A stretch of DNA of 32,003 nt from assembly GCA_030150135.1 (NCBI GenBank), contig JASLGO010000168.1, forward strand, positions 1 through 32,003, given 5' to 3'. The DNA is from Aquirhabdus sp. GTDB taxonomy: Bacteria; Pseudomonadota; Gammaproteobacteria; Pseudomonadales; Moraxellaceae. Shown piece after piece: positions 23,992-32,003 of this stretch (within the stretch, counting starts at the first letter, position 1; each line of letters begins with the position of its first letter). Position numbers and translations under genes: made by a program. The notes under the pieces were generated by a model. The model was not told where the DNA came from. It saw nothing but the letters and a program-made list of their open reading frames with translations, and did no database searches.

Positions 23992-25821
23992 TTATCTCTT
24001 TGGTGCAGTTTTAGAAGGTTCGAGCGGTTTGTCCATTGGCACATTCATGAGACGTAAAGACTCAGACATGATTTTCTGGAAAATCGGTGCAGCAACTAAA
24101 CCACCAAAGTACTGACCGACAGGATTTTCGACGACGACAGCAATAACAATTCGTGGATTACTCGCGGGAGCCATCCCGATAAATAAGCCGCGATACTCAT
24201 TGGCAGAGTAGCCTTTTCCATCATCGCGTAGTTTGTGTGCTGTTCCTGTTTTTCCTGCAACGCGGTAACCCGGAATTGCTGCTTGAACGGCTGTTCCACC
24301 AGGCGCAGTGACACCTTCCATCATATCAATGACTTCTTCAGAAATTTTCTGATCAAACATGCGCTTACCCGGCGCAGGTCCATTGAGTTTCATGAGTGTC
24401 ACAGGGTGTTCCACACCACCTGCGGCGATGGTTTGGTAAGCCTGCGCCATTTGGATCAAACTCACGTTGAGCGCATAACCATAAGCCATTGTTGCAGTGA
24501 GAACTGGAGTCCATGCTTTTTGTGGTGGAATAATCCCGCGACTTTCACCAGGGAAACCGAGTGTTGATTTTTGTCCCAGTCCTAAGCGTTTGTAAAATAA
24601 AGGCATAGTTTCTGGTGGCAGTGACAGTGCGATTTTAGCAGCCCCTACGTTACTCGACTTCACAATAATTCCTTTGAGGTCGAGTACACCATTTTTATGG
24701 TCGTCGTGGATCGTATGTCCACCGATGACGAGTGAGCCTGGACTCGTATCCACTTTGGTGAAGGGTTGATATTTCCCACTTTCCAATGCAGCGGAGATTG
24801 TGAGCGGTTTCATGGTCGAACCTGGCTCAAAACTGTCAATGACACCACGATTCCGCATGGCCTCTTTGTTGATGAGATCATTTGGATCATTTGGGTTGAA
24901 AGATGGCCAACTGGTCATTGCAAGGATTTCACCCGTTTGTGCATCAATCGCAATAGCAGTTGTCGAGCGTGCATTATCAAAGATCCCGCCTGCGGCTAAC
25001 TCACGATACATAATGTATTGGATACGGCTATCAATACTGAGCGTGACATCTTGTCCCGGTTGCTCAGATTGAATGAGGTCTACATCTTTAATGCGATTTC
25101 CTTGTTTATCATGCATGACGCGCATTTTGCCATCATGCCCTGCAAGGACTTCATTATATTGCGCTTCTAATCCTTCAATCCCTTTACCAGCACGATTAGT
25201 GATGCCGAGAAGCTGCGCATTTGGCTGTGCTTGAGGGTAGAAACGTTGGTAATCGACTTGTTTATACACCGACTGAAATTTACGACTCATCACCACATCT
25301 GCATCTTCAGGACGCATTTGTCGACGCAAGAGCAGATATCGTGAATGTGGCTTGCCTTGAATTTGTGCATTCAACTTGTTTGGATCAATGCCAACAGCCA
25401 AAGCCAAAGCATTCAGATCAAAATCAGTTTTTGGCATTTTAAGTTTTAATGCGCGACTGTTTGGATCTTTTCGCAGTTTCTCCATCGTATCTTGCATTTC
25501 TGCTTTTGTTTGCAGGTATTCTTTGGGATCTAACCATAAAGTTGTTAGCGGCGTACTAATCGCCAGTGGCACGCCATTGCGATCAAGAAACATACCACGA
25601 TGGGCAGGAATACTATCCACGCTCAACACCATTGCATCCGCTTTGGCTTGCAGAAACTTATGATTAAGAACCTGCAAATAGAATGCTCTGCTCAGTAAGC
25701 TCGCAAAAATCAGTAGCATAATGAACCACAACACGCGATATCGCCAGCTATCTCGCTCAACTGTCGAACGCTGTGATACGTGGCTTTGTCGTTTTACAGC
25801 GCGTTTCATTGCGGTACTCAT
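23992..25821 (-). CDS. ftsI: Septal peptidoglycan transpeptidase (PBP3/FtsI)
   Basis: Class B penicillin-binding protein that crosslinks septal peptidoglycan with FtsW in the divisome. 609 residues: a basic cytoplasmic N-terminus, one membrane helix (about 30-50), a dimerisation/pedestal domain, then the transpeptidase domain with SxxK at Ser335-Lys338 (GSTMKPL), SxN at Ser389-Asn391 (KSSNVG), and KTG at 524-526 (GKTGTAHK). All catalytic residues are intact. Its ATG overlaps the ftsL stop by four bases. This is the main target of aztreonam-type beta-lactams in related organisms. Confidence 0.97.
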   Translation of the reverse strand: MSTAMKRAVKRQSHVSQRSTVERDSWRYRVLWFIMLLIFASLLSRAFYLQVLNHKFLQAKADAMVLSVDSIPAHRGMFLDRNGVPLAISTPLTTLWLDPKEYLQTKAEMQDTMEKLRKDPNSRALKLKMPKTDFDLNALALAVGIDPNKLNAQIQGKPHSRYLLLRRQMRPEDADVVMSRKFQSVYKQVDYQRFYPQAQPNAQLLGITNRAGKGIEGLEAQYNEVLAGHDGKMRVMHDKQGNRIKDVDLIQSEQPGQDVTLSIDSRIQYIMYRELAAGGIFDNARSTTAIAIDAQTGEILAMTSWPSFNPNDPNDLINKEAMRNRGVIDSFEPGSTMKPLTISAALESGKYQPFTKVDTSPGSLVIGGHTIHDDHKNGVLDLKGIIVKSSNVGAAKIALSLPPETMPLFYKRLGLGQKSTLGFPGESRGIIPPQKAWTPVLTATMAYGYALNVSLIQMAQAYQTIAAGGVEHPVTLMKLNGPAPGKRMFDQKISEEVIDMMEGVTAPGGTAVQAAIPGYRVAGKTGTAHKLRDDGKGYSANEYRGLFIGMAPASNPRIVIAVVVENPVGQYFGGLVAAPIFQKIMSESLRLMNVPMDKPLEPSKTAPKR

Positions 25822-26282
25822 GGCGCAACTCCTTGTGGAGCTGACACTGTTTGATCTGGTATGGAATTGGAGTTTACAGGTGCTGCACTAGTGGTTAAAC
25901 CGTGTGCACTAGGTAAGGTCAATGTCAGAGTTTGGCTCGCAGGGGGGGAGTACATGTGAAGGTAAATCACAGCGCGGCTGCCAATTTGTGTGGTAGCCCC
26001 AAACGTTTGTTGTTCGATGAGCAGTCGACCCCATTCGACATCAAGTTGATCACGAATTTGCTTGGATTTTTGCCAGACTTTAAATTCCTGACGTGTTTCG
26101 TGAGCTTGAAACGCAACACTGAGCGCACTACCAATGATTCCTGCGACAAGCACAGAGACAATCAGGGCATCAAATAATGCGATGCGAAAAGGCGTTGTAT
26201 TGGTCGCAGGCTTTTTTTGTATAACGTTCTTTTGCATAGTAGTAGGCGATGAGTTCGACATAGGGCGAGATGGGCTGATCAT
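25818..26282 (-). CDS. ftsL: Cell division protein FtsL
   Basis: Small bitopic divisome protein that works with FtsB and FtsQ. The start is set at ATG 26282 (154 residues) because it overlaps the rsmH stop by four bases (ATGA); frames starting earlier lie inside rsmH, and there is no distinct Shine-Dalgarno. A cytoplasmic lead of about 30 residues is followed by one membrane helix (ALIVSVLVAGIIGSALSVAF), a coiled-coil stretch (HETRQEFKVWQKSKQIRDQL), and the FtsL-type WGRLLIEQQTFG pattern. A Thr/Ser/Pro-rich tail of some 40 residues beyond it is longer than in E. coli FtsL (121 residues). Identification leans on position as well as pattern. Confidence 0.88.
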   Translation of the reverse strand: MISPSRPMSNSSPTTMQKNVIQKKPATNTTPFRIALFDALIVSVLVAGIIGSALSVAFQAHETRQEFKVWQKSKQIRDQLDVEWGRLLIEQQTFGATTQIGSRAVIYLHMYSPPASQTLTLTLPSAHGLTTSAAPVNSNSIPDQTVSAPQGVAP

Positions 26283-27256
26283 GATTGTATGGTTTCTTGA
26301 GTCCGTTCGGCAACGCGTAGCCATGCGCTTCGTGCACGTGGGTTTGCATTGATTTCAGCATCGCTTGGTGCGATACGTGCGATTTTTTTCAACGTTTTAG
26401 GTTTAGTCATGAGCGGCATGGGCGTCCAGCTAGAATTCTCGACATTCGGATTGGTTTCGTGTTGGATGAATTGTTTAACTCGACGATCTTCCAGCGAATG
26501 GAAGCTAATGACAGCCAATCTGCCTCCAGCAACAAGACATTCTACCGCCTGTGGCAAGAATAAATCTAAATCATCAAGTTCGCGATTAATCGCAATGCGA
26601 ATGGCTTGAAAACTACGCGTGGCAGGGTGTTTATGTTTTTCCCATTTTGGATGCGCTGCTTTGACGACTTCTGCAAGCTCTGCTGTAGTTTCCATGCGTC
26701 CCGCTGCTTTAATCGCGCGGGCAATGCGCCGACTATGACGCTCTTCACCGAACTGATACAGCACGTCTGCAAGATCACCTTCTTCGATCTGCATGAGCCA
26801 ATCCGCTGCGGTCATGCCTTTGCTGTTGTCCATGCGCATATCGAGTGGGCCGCTATTCATAAAGCTAAAGCCACGGTCAGCCACATCCAATTGCGGAGAG
26901 GAAACCCCTAAATCCGCCATAATGCCATCAATATGGCTGTAACCGAGTTGGTTGAGCTGTTGTTTTAGCTCAGAAAAACTTGCGTGAATCATTGTCAGGC
27001 GCGAATCAACTTGCATCAACCGTGCACCTTCTGCTTGTGCATCTGGATCTTTATCAAAGGCAAGTACGCGACTATTTGCATCTAATCGGGCTAATAATGC
27101 CCGTGTATGCCCGCCGCGTCCGAAGGTGGCGTCGACATAGACACCAGAAACGCGATCTGCAAGTAGGGCATCAATGGTCTCACCAAGTAACACGGATAGA
27201 TGTGCGGCCTGTGCGGTGGTTTGATCTGAGGAAGCCGTTGTGGAAACATCTATCAT
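26279..27256 (-). CDS. rsmH: 16S rRNA (cytosine-1402-N4) methyltransferase
   Basis: SAM-dependent methyltransferase (formerly MraW) acting on 16S rRNA C1402. The start is ATG 27256 (325 residues); the frame extends to a TTG at 27313 without a binding site. Family motifs: HLSVLLGET at the N-terminus, VDATFGRGGHT for SAM binding, MADLGVSSPQLD, RGFSFMNSGPLDMRMD, and FHSLEDRRVK near residue 250. It is the first gene of the dcw operon; a likely promoter lies at 27396-27423 and no mraZ precedes it in this window. Confidence 0.95.
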   Translation of the reverse strand: MIDVSTTASSDQTTAQAAHLSVLLGETIDALLADRVSGVYVDATFGRGGHTRALLARLDANSRVLAFDKDPDAQAEGARLMQVDSRLTMIHASFSELKQQLNQLGYSHIDGIMADLGVSSPQLDVADRGFSFMNSGPLDMRMDNSKGMTAADWLMQIEEGDLADVLYQFGEERHSRRIARAIKAAGRMETTAELAEVVKAAHPKWEKHKHPATRSFQAIRIAINRELDDLDLFLPQAVECLVAGGRLAVISFHSLEDRRVKQFIQHETNPNVENSSWTPMPLMTKPKTLKKIARIAPSDAEINANPRARSAWLRVAERTQETIQS

Positions 27257-27568
27257 GCGGTTGTCGTACCTTGTGAATAATCGTGGTGATTGCGAGATGG
27301 TCGCGTTGAACAAATTTTTTCATTCATTGGGCTATAGATTTAAATGGCTCGCCTTTATTATCGAGAGAGACTATTCAAACATAACGCAATCTAGCATTAT
27401 CGCAGCGAGAATGGGTGCGTCAAGAAAACTTCGCTAAAAATTGATTGTAAAATTGATTGCATCCGTAAAATAAAATGCAATAGCATGCTCTATTGCCAAT
27501 ATGTCCGCATTAAAACATCGAATTTGTGATGGTAATGCGTGATTTGACTCTTTGGAAAGGACTCTTTT
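27257..27568. other. Gene-free divergent region, rsmH/pilR
   Basis: About 312 bp with the dcw promoter (separate entry) and the pilR leader. A 7-bp inverted repeat, GCAATAG (27476-27482) with CTATTGC (27489-27495), is the only other structure I can see. The mraZ gene, often found before rsmH, is absent, and I see no small reading frame here that could replace it. Confidence 0.6.
27396..27423 (-). promoter_or_regulatory. Sigma70-type promoter of the dcw operon
   Basis: On the minus strand TTGACG (27418-27423) and GATAAT (27396-27401) lie 16 bases apart, each matching five of six consensus bases. This is some 140 bp before the rsmH start, leaving a long 5' leader. Confidence 0.6.
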
Positions 27569-29074
27569 GTGACACGCCCGATAGCCCTCATCGTTGATGA
27601 TGAAGAAGATCTCTTAACCCTGATGCGGATGACTTTGCTTCGCATGGGTATCGATGCCGAAACCGCAGGAACGCTCAAAGAAGCACAGAACTGGTTGAAG
27701 CGCCAAGATTTTGACTTTTGTATGACAGACTTGAACTTGCCTGATGGTAGTGGTCTGACGCTTGTTTCAGATGTGGTGCGTGATTATCCGAATATGCCAA
27801 TTGCGGTCATTACGGCTTACGGTAGTATGGATGTGGCGATTGATGCACTCAAAAAAGGTGCATTTGATTTTGTCAGTAAACCTGTCGAATTGGCACGTTT
27901 ACGTACACTGGTTGAACGTGCTTTACAGGTGAATGCGCCTTCGCCAGCGGCGAATGCAGAAGCTCAACTCAGCGAAAATCTTTTGATTGGCAAAGCACCT
28001 GTGATGCAGAATCTGCGTGCGACGCTCACAAAATTGGCTCGGTCACAAGCACCTGTATATATCAGTGGTGAATCTGGTACAGGTAAAGAAGTCGTTGCGC
28101 GTTTAATTCACTTACTCAGCCCACGAAGCAGTGGCGCTTTTATTCCCGTCAACTGTGGCGCAATTCCAGCAGAACTGATGGAAAGTGAATTCTTCGGACA
28201 CAAGAAAGGAAGTTTTACAGGTGCAAGCGAAGACAAACTAGGTCTTTTTCAGTCTGCGCATGGTGGCACACTATTTTTAGATGAAGTGGCGGATTTGCCG
28301 CTCGCGATGCAGGTCAAATTACTACGTGCAATCCAAGAGAAAAAAGTTCGTCCGATTGGTACGCAAACAGAGGTTCCCGTCGATATTCGATTACTGAGTG
28401 CAACGCATAAGAATTTACAAGCCCAAGTGAATGCAGGCGGTTTTCGCCAAGATTTGTTTTATCGGATTAATGTGATTGAGGTGCAGGTTCCACCTTTGCG
28501 TGAACGCGGCGATGATATTTTATTGTTAGCGGATACGTTTCTAAATCGCCTATGCAATGATTGGGGCATTACGCCGCCAAAACTTTCCAAGACAGCACAG
28601 CAGCAATTACTGAGCTACGCATTCCCTGGTAATGTGCGAGAGTTGCAGAATACGCTCGAGCGCGCACTGACATTGTGTGATGACGGGGTTATTCTGCCAG
28701 AGCATTTGAAGTTAAACGATGCACATCAATTCGAGAGCTCTTCCCAGCCGATTTCACGACTGGGTGAATCTGCGCAGACTCAAAGTGTGCTGAGTACGTC
28801 ATTAAATCAATCGGTCAATGTTGCTCTGAATGCAGTGCCTTCCTTGAAAAATCTTCCTTCTCAAGGCCTAGAGGTTTATTTGCAAGAAATCGAACGCCAT
28901 ATTATTCAGCAGGCATTAGATGCCAGTTTATGGAATCGTACGGCTGCCGCCAAGAAACTCGGGATGTCCTTTAGATCATTACGTTATCGCCTGAAAAAAC
29001 TCGGATTAGGCACAGATTCTGATACTGATGATGCTGATATTGATTTAGATGGTGATACAAAGTTAGGAGACTAA
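27569..29074 (+). CDS. pilR: PilR-type sigma54-dependent response regulator
   Basis: NtrC-family activator that drives sigma54 promoters, in pseudomonads the type IV pilin gene. 501 residues: receiver domain (about 1-120; Asp10-Asp11, phospho-acceptor Asp54 in CMTDLNLPDGSGL), AAA+ domain (about 145-375; Walker A GESGTGKE, the sigma54-contacting GAFTGA as SFTGAS, Walker B GGTLFLDEVADLP, arginine finger region FPGNVRELQN), and a C-terminal Fis helix-turn-helix (NRTAAAKKLGMSFRSLRYRLKKLGL spans about 455-479). The start is GTG 27569 with AAAGGA 7 bases before it. An acidic tail of some 20 residues (DSDTDDAD) ends the protein. Its presumed kinase is 20.6 kb away. Confidence 0.87.
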   Translation: MTRPIALIVDDEEDLLTLMRMTLLRMGIDAETAGTLKEAQNWLKRQDFDFCMTDLNLPDGSGLTLVSDVVRDYPNMPIAVITAYGSMDVAIDALKKGAFDFVSKPVELARLRTLVERALQVNAPSPAANAEAQLSENLLIGKAPVMQNLRATLTKLARSQAPVYISGESGTGKEVVARLIHLLSPRSSGAFIPVNCGAIPAELMESEFFGHKKGSFTGASEDKLGLFQSAHGGTLFLDEVADLPLAMQVKLLRAIQEKKVRPIGTQTEVPVDIRLLSATHKNLQAQVNAGGFRQDLFYRINVIEVQVPPLRERGDDILLLADTFLNRLCNDWGITPPKLSKTAQQQLLSYAFPGNVRELQNTLERALTLCDDGVILPEHLKLNDAHQFESSSQPISRLGESAQTQSVLSTSLNQSVNVALNAVPSLKNLPSQGLEVYLQEIERHIIQQALDASLWNRTAAAKKLGMSFRSLRYRLKKLGLGTDSDTDDADIDLDGDTKLGD

Positions 29075-29132
29075 TCCATAGTCTTTTAATTGTTTGTTTT
29101 GTTGTCTATTCTTGATTTTGAAAACATAACCT

Positions 29133-30986
29133 ATGGCTATTAAACCTGTCCAATCTGCGCCTAATTTTAATACAGGTGCAGTAAATCCAATGCTGGCACA
29201 TTTTCATTATGCTCAAGCCAAACAAGCGCAAGTGGTCAATCAGTGGCAGCAGGTTTGTGTGCATGCCCAAGCGTGTGTCGTCGCAGCAAGGCAGGATGTG
29301 AAATTACGCATACTCGCTAAAGAGCTATTGGCTGAAGGTCTGAGTAGGACTCATCAGATAGAACAAGCTTTGATCACACTGATTGAGCTCAATCAGTTAA
29401 AGCCTCACGATCCGGTTATCTTGAGCAATATCGGACTCAGTTTGACATCGTTGCATCGATATGAGGAAGCCATTTCTTATCTGCAACAAGCCGTAAGTCT
29501 TCAGCCCAATTACGCGATAGCGCATGTTAATTTGGGTCTAGCATTTTCTAAGCATGGAGATGATGAGCAGGCGAAAGCATGTTATCTCCAAGCAATTCGT
29601 ATTGATCCTCAATTTATGCAACCTAAGCATAATTTAGGAAGATTACTCATGGACGAGGGCTTGGTCGATGAGGCTCAACAGGTGTTTGAAGAGGTTCTGC
29701 AATATGAGCCTAATCATTTGAAAGTGCAGGGTAATGTGATTTTCATGCAGTATTCTCGCTATCCGTTGGATTTACAACTGATTAAAGAGATGACGCAACG
29801 TTTTGCGCATGTGATTGAGGATGGTGTGGTTTTGGCGGCTCGACCGAAGTCGTCACAATTACAACAACATACACCACTCATCGTTGGTTTTGTTTCCGGA
29901 GATTTGCGCGAACACCCTGTGGGGTTCTTTTTAGAAAGTACTTTGGCACAGATTAGTGCGAATCCTGAATTATCTCGTCAATTAACCTTAGTTGCTTATA
30001 GCAATAGATCTTCACAAGATGAATATCAGCGTCGATTACATGCCCAGTTTGATGTGTGGCGTGAAATTGAAGGTTGGAATGATGATCAATTGGTTGAGCA
30101 AATCAATAAAGACCAGATTGATATATTGATTGATTTATCTGGGAATACGGACTACCACCGCTTAACTGCTTTTGCAAAGAAACCTGCGCCACTACAAATC
30201 AGTTGGTTAGGCTATTTTGGCTCAACAGGATTAACAAGTATTGATTATGTCCTTGCGGATTCAGTGAGTGTGCCTGAGGGTGAGGAACGTTGGTTTTCTG
30301 AGAAGATTTGGCGGTTGCCTCATTTGAGATATTGTTTTTCTATTCCGAATGATGCTCCAGATGTGAGTTCTTTACCATCTTTGACGCAAACAACGATGGT
30401 GATGGGATGCTATCAAGTTTCAAGCAAAATGAATGATGGCGTACTTCGCTGTTGGAGATATGTTCTAAAAGCATGTCCGAATGTCCGCTTACGTATTCAA
30501 TCTATTGATTTTGTTCGAGCTAAGTTGAAAGATTTGTTTGTTGAGCGGTTGGTGAAGGCAAATATTGATATTCAGCGAGTTGATTTGATTGGAAAAATGA
30601 CTCGTAAAGACTATCTTTTGTCCTATGCTGAAGTCGATATTCTATTGGATACATTCCCTTATCCTGGCGGAACGACGACTGCCGAAGCACTTTGGATGGG
30701 TGTACCTACCTTGACACTTGCGCTACCGAGTATGCTTGGTCGGCAAGGTGAGGCGCTTATGATGAATGCTGGGCTATCGGATTGGGTTGCTTATAGCGAG
30801 GAACAATACATACAAAAAGCCATTGTCTGGGGAAATGCAGGCATAGAAAAACGCCAAGAGTTAGCGACGCTCAGAGCGATGCTGCGCGAACAAGTTAGGG
30901 TCAGTCCTGTGTTTGATGCCAAACAATTTTCCAACGATTTTGTTGACGCACTATATGGAATGTGGAACGAAAAATATGGCTCATAA
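29133..30986 (+). CDS. TPR plus SPINDLY/OGT-type glycosyltransferase, copy 1
   Basis: A 617-residue protein with TPR repeats in roughly residues 60-200 (for example SNIGLSLTSLHRYEEAISYL) and a GT41-type catalytic region after about 245. Recognisable family blocks are SGDLREHPVG with His261, DILIDLSG (330-337), QISWLGYFGSTGLTSIDYV, and DTFPYPGGTTTAEALWMG near residue 505-522. Such proteins transfer sugars from nucleotide sugars to Ser/Thr or other protein groups. In the DLSGxT position this copy has Asn338 where the next copy has His. No signal peptide, so it acts in the cytoplasm. No Shine-Dalgarno is clear at ATG 29133. It starts 58 bp after pilR, and a pilin or other surface target would be a guess. 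Confidence 0.84.
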   Translation: MAIKPVQSAPNFNTGAVNPMLAHFHYAQAKQAQVVNQWQQVCVHAQACVVAARQDVKLRILAKELLAEGLSRTHQIEQALITLIELNQLKPHDPVILSNIGLSLTSLHRYEEAISYLQQAVSLQPNYAIAHVNLGLAFSKHGDDEQAKACYLQAIRIDPQFMQPKHNLGRLLMDEGLVDEAQQVFEEVLQYEPNHLKVQGNVIFMQYSRYPLDLQLIKEMTQRFAHVIEDGVVLAARPKSSQLQQHTPLIVGFVSGDLREHPVGFFLESTLAQISANPELSRQLTLVAYSNRSSQDEYQRRLHAQFDVWREIEGWNDDQLVEQINKDQIDILIDLSGNTDYHRLTAFAKKPAPLQISWLGYFGSTGLTSIDYVLADSVSVPEGEERWFSEKIWRLPHLRYCFSIPNDAPDVSSLPSLTQTTMVMGCYQVSSKMNDGVLRCWRYVLKACPNVRLRIQSIDFVRAKLKDLFVERLVKANIDIQRVDLIGKMTRKDYLLSYAEVDILLDTFPYPGGTTTAEALWMGVPTLTLALPSMLGRQGEALMMNAGLSDWVAYSEEQYIQKAIVWGNAGIEKRQELATLRAMLREQVRVSPVFDAKQFSNDFVDALYGMWNEKYGS

Positions 30987-32003
30987 ACCCGTTCAATCTG
31001 CGCCGAATTTTCAGTCAAATCTGAATAGTGCAATGCCAGCGCAACTGTTTTATCTAAAGGCAAAGCAGGCTTATGCAGAAAAGCAGTGGCAACAAGCGTG
31101 TACCCTTGCACAATCATGTATTTCTGGCGCGAAGAATGACGACAAACTTCGTTTTCTAGCGAAGGAGTTGATGGCAGCGAGTTTGTTGGAGCTGGGTCGA
31201 CCTGATCAAGCGCTAAATATATTCATGGAATTACAGAAGCTGACGCCGAACGATGCAATTCTTTTTTATAATGCTGGATTGGCACAAATGCATTTGTGTC
31301 AATATCTGGCTGCAATTCAGTCTTTTTTACGCGCTGTGGAGTTAATGCCTGAAAATATTGAATTTCGGATTAATTTAGGGCTGGCTTATTTTAAAAATAA
31401 TGATTTCTCGCAAGCAAAATCGGTATATATCGAGGCAAGTCAATTAGCTCCGAAACATGCAAAAGCAAAATATGGCATCGCAGGTGTTCTAGAAGCGGAG
31501 GGACTTTTGAGTGAAGCGATGCAGGCTTACGAAGAAGTCTTGTTGCTTGATCCTTCGCATGTTCAGACATTGAGTAACTTGATCTTTATCCACCACTATC
31601 TGCATTCGTTTGATTCTGATGAACATGATGATTTATTGCGTCGATTTAGAACAGCAGTCGGTAATGTCAAAACACATCGTCATGCGAGTCAGAGACTAAA
31701 AATCCATTCACCACTTCGAATTGGTTTTGTGTCGGCAGATTTGTTTGATCATCCTGTGGGTTATTTCTTGGATAGTACAATCGAACAACTCAGTCTTGAT
31801 CCTGCGTTACGCTCTCAGTTGACACTTGTTGCCTATGCCAATCAGTCTAAGAATACTGACTTTACGCAGAAATTGCGTAATCAGTTTGATTTGTGGCGAC
31901 GCGTCGATGAGTGGAGTGATGATGTTTTCATTGAGCAAATTAATAAAGACCAAATTGATATATTGATTGATCTGTCAGGACATACAAAAGGTGGTCGTTT
32001 ACC
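30976..32003 (+). CDS. TPR plus SPINDLY/OGT-type glycosyltransferase, copy 2, 3' end missing
   Basis: Paralogue of the preceding gene, open from ATG 30976 to the window end (342 residues seen). The start overlaps the end of copy 1 by 11 bases in another frame, with GGA about 8 bases before it. It opens AHKPVQSAPNF, like copy 1 (AIKPVQSAPNF), and shares TPR spacing, SADLFDHPVG with His259, and DIDILIDLSGHT-type sequence near 328-337 with His336 in GHT, the usual form of this motif in bacterial members as I know them. DNA identity is high in places, for example 37 of 39 bases between 30096-30134 and 31933-31971. Confidence 0.85.
   Translation, partial: MAHKPVQSAPNFQSNLNSAMPAQLFYLKAKQAYAEKQWQQACTLAQSCISGAKNDDKLRFLAKELMAASLLELGRPDQALNIFMELQKLTPNDAILFYNAGLAQMHLCQYLAAIQSFLRAVELMPENIEFRINLGLAYFKNNDFSQAKSVYIEASQLAPKHAKAKYGIAGVLEAEGLLSEAMQAYEEVLLLDPSHVQTLSNLIFIHHYLHSFDSDEHDDLLRRFRTAVGNVKTHRHASQRLKIHSPLRIGFVSADLFDHPVGYFLDSTIEQLSLDPALRSQLTLVAYANQSKNTDFTQKLRNQFDLWRRVDEWSDDVFIEQINKDQIDILIDLSGHTKGGRL

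Noticed and set aside
27257..27313. A 19-codon extension of RsmH from TTG 27313
   Set aside because: No binding site, and the family usually begins close to the HLSVLLGE motif.
1..32003. tRNA, rRNA, CRISPR array or prophage segments
   Set aside because: I found no tRNA cloverleaf, no spaced direct repeats, and no phage structural or integrase genes.

Overview
The window looks like chromosomal DNA of a Moraxellaceae gammaproteobacterium, most like Acinetobacter or a close relative. The reasons are the neighbouring pbpG-like and gacA-like genes, the PilS/PilR-type regulators, a two-component pair that reads like AdeRS, a dcw cell-wall cluster that stops at mraY, and moderately AT-rich DNA. The genus is inferred from protein resemblance by eye; no search was run.

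Layout: 1-309 is the end of a YidB-like (DUF937) gene. 433-2613 (minus) is a gshA-dsbB operon. 3008-4093 (minus) is a PBP7/8-type pbpG with its own terminator. 4639-6930 (plus) is a GacA-type response regulator followed at 9 bp by a PilS-type kinase. 7113-8504 (plus) is a class III aminotransferase of unknown substrate with a strong terminator. 8637-9887 (plus) holds three small unrecognised envelope or membrane genes. 9915-11541 (minus) is a tightly overlapped set: an alpha/beta hydrolase and two half-size DMT transporters.

11810-17048 (minus) is an exporter operon: outer-membrane lipoprotein of the TolC/NodT type, FtsX-fold permease, ATPase, HlyD-type lipoprotein adaptor, and a HAD phosphatase whose start overlaps the adaptor's stop. 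Divergent from it at 17393-19339 (plus) is an AdeR/AdeS-like two-component system. The shared control region holds a candidate promoter, a degenerate AdeR-like direct repeat, and a roughly 200-bp MITE-like foldback element with 16/17 matching terminal inverted repeats and a TAA target duplication. This is the most interesting part of the window.

19566-27256 (minus) is the early dcw cluster (rsmH-ftsL-ftsI-murE-murF-mraY), behind a good sigma70-type promoter. 27569-29074 (plus) is a PilR-type sigma54 activator, so pilS and pilR are about 20.6 kb apart. 29133 to the end holds two tandem paralogous TPR plus SPINDLY/OGT-type glycosyltransferases; the second is cut by the window edge.

How they fit together: the dcw genes make and use lipid II for septal peptidoglycan. 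GshA and DsbB serve thiol/disulfide balance in cytoplasm and periplasm. PilS/PilR and GacA are global or surface-behaviour regulators. The exporter with its divergent regulators looks like a self-contained inducible efflux module. I saw no rRNA, tRNA, CRISPR array, prophage or complete insertion sequence.
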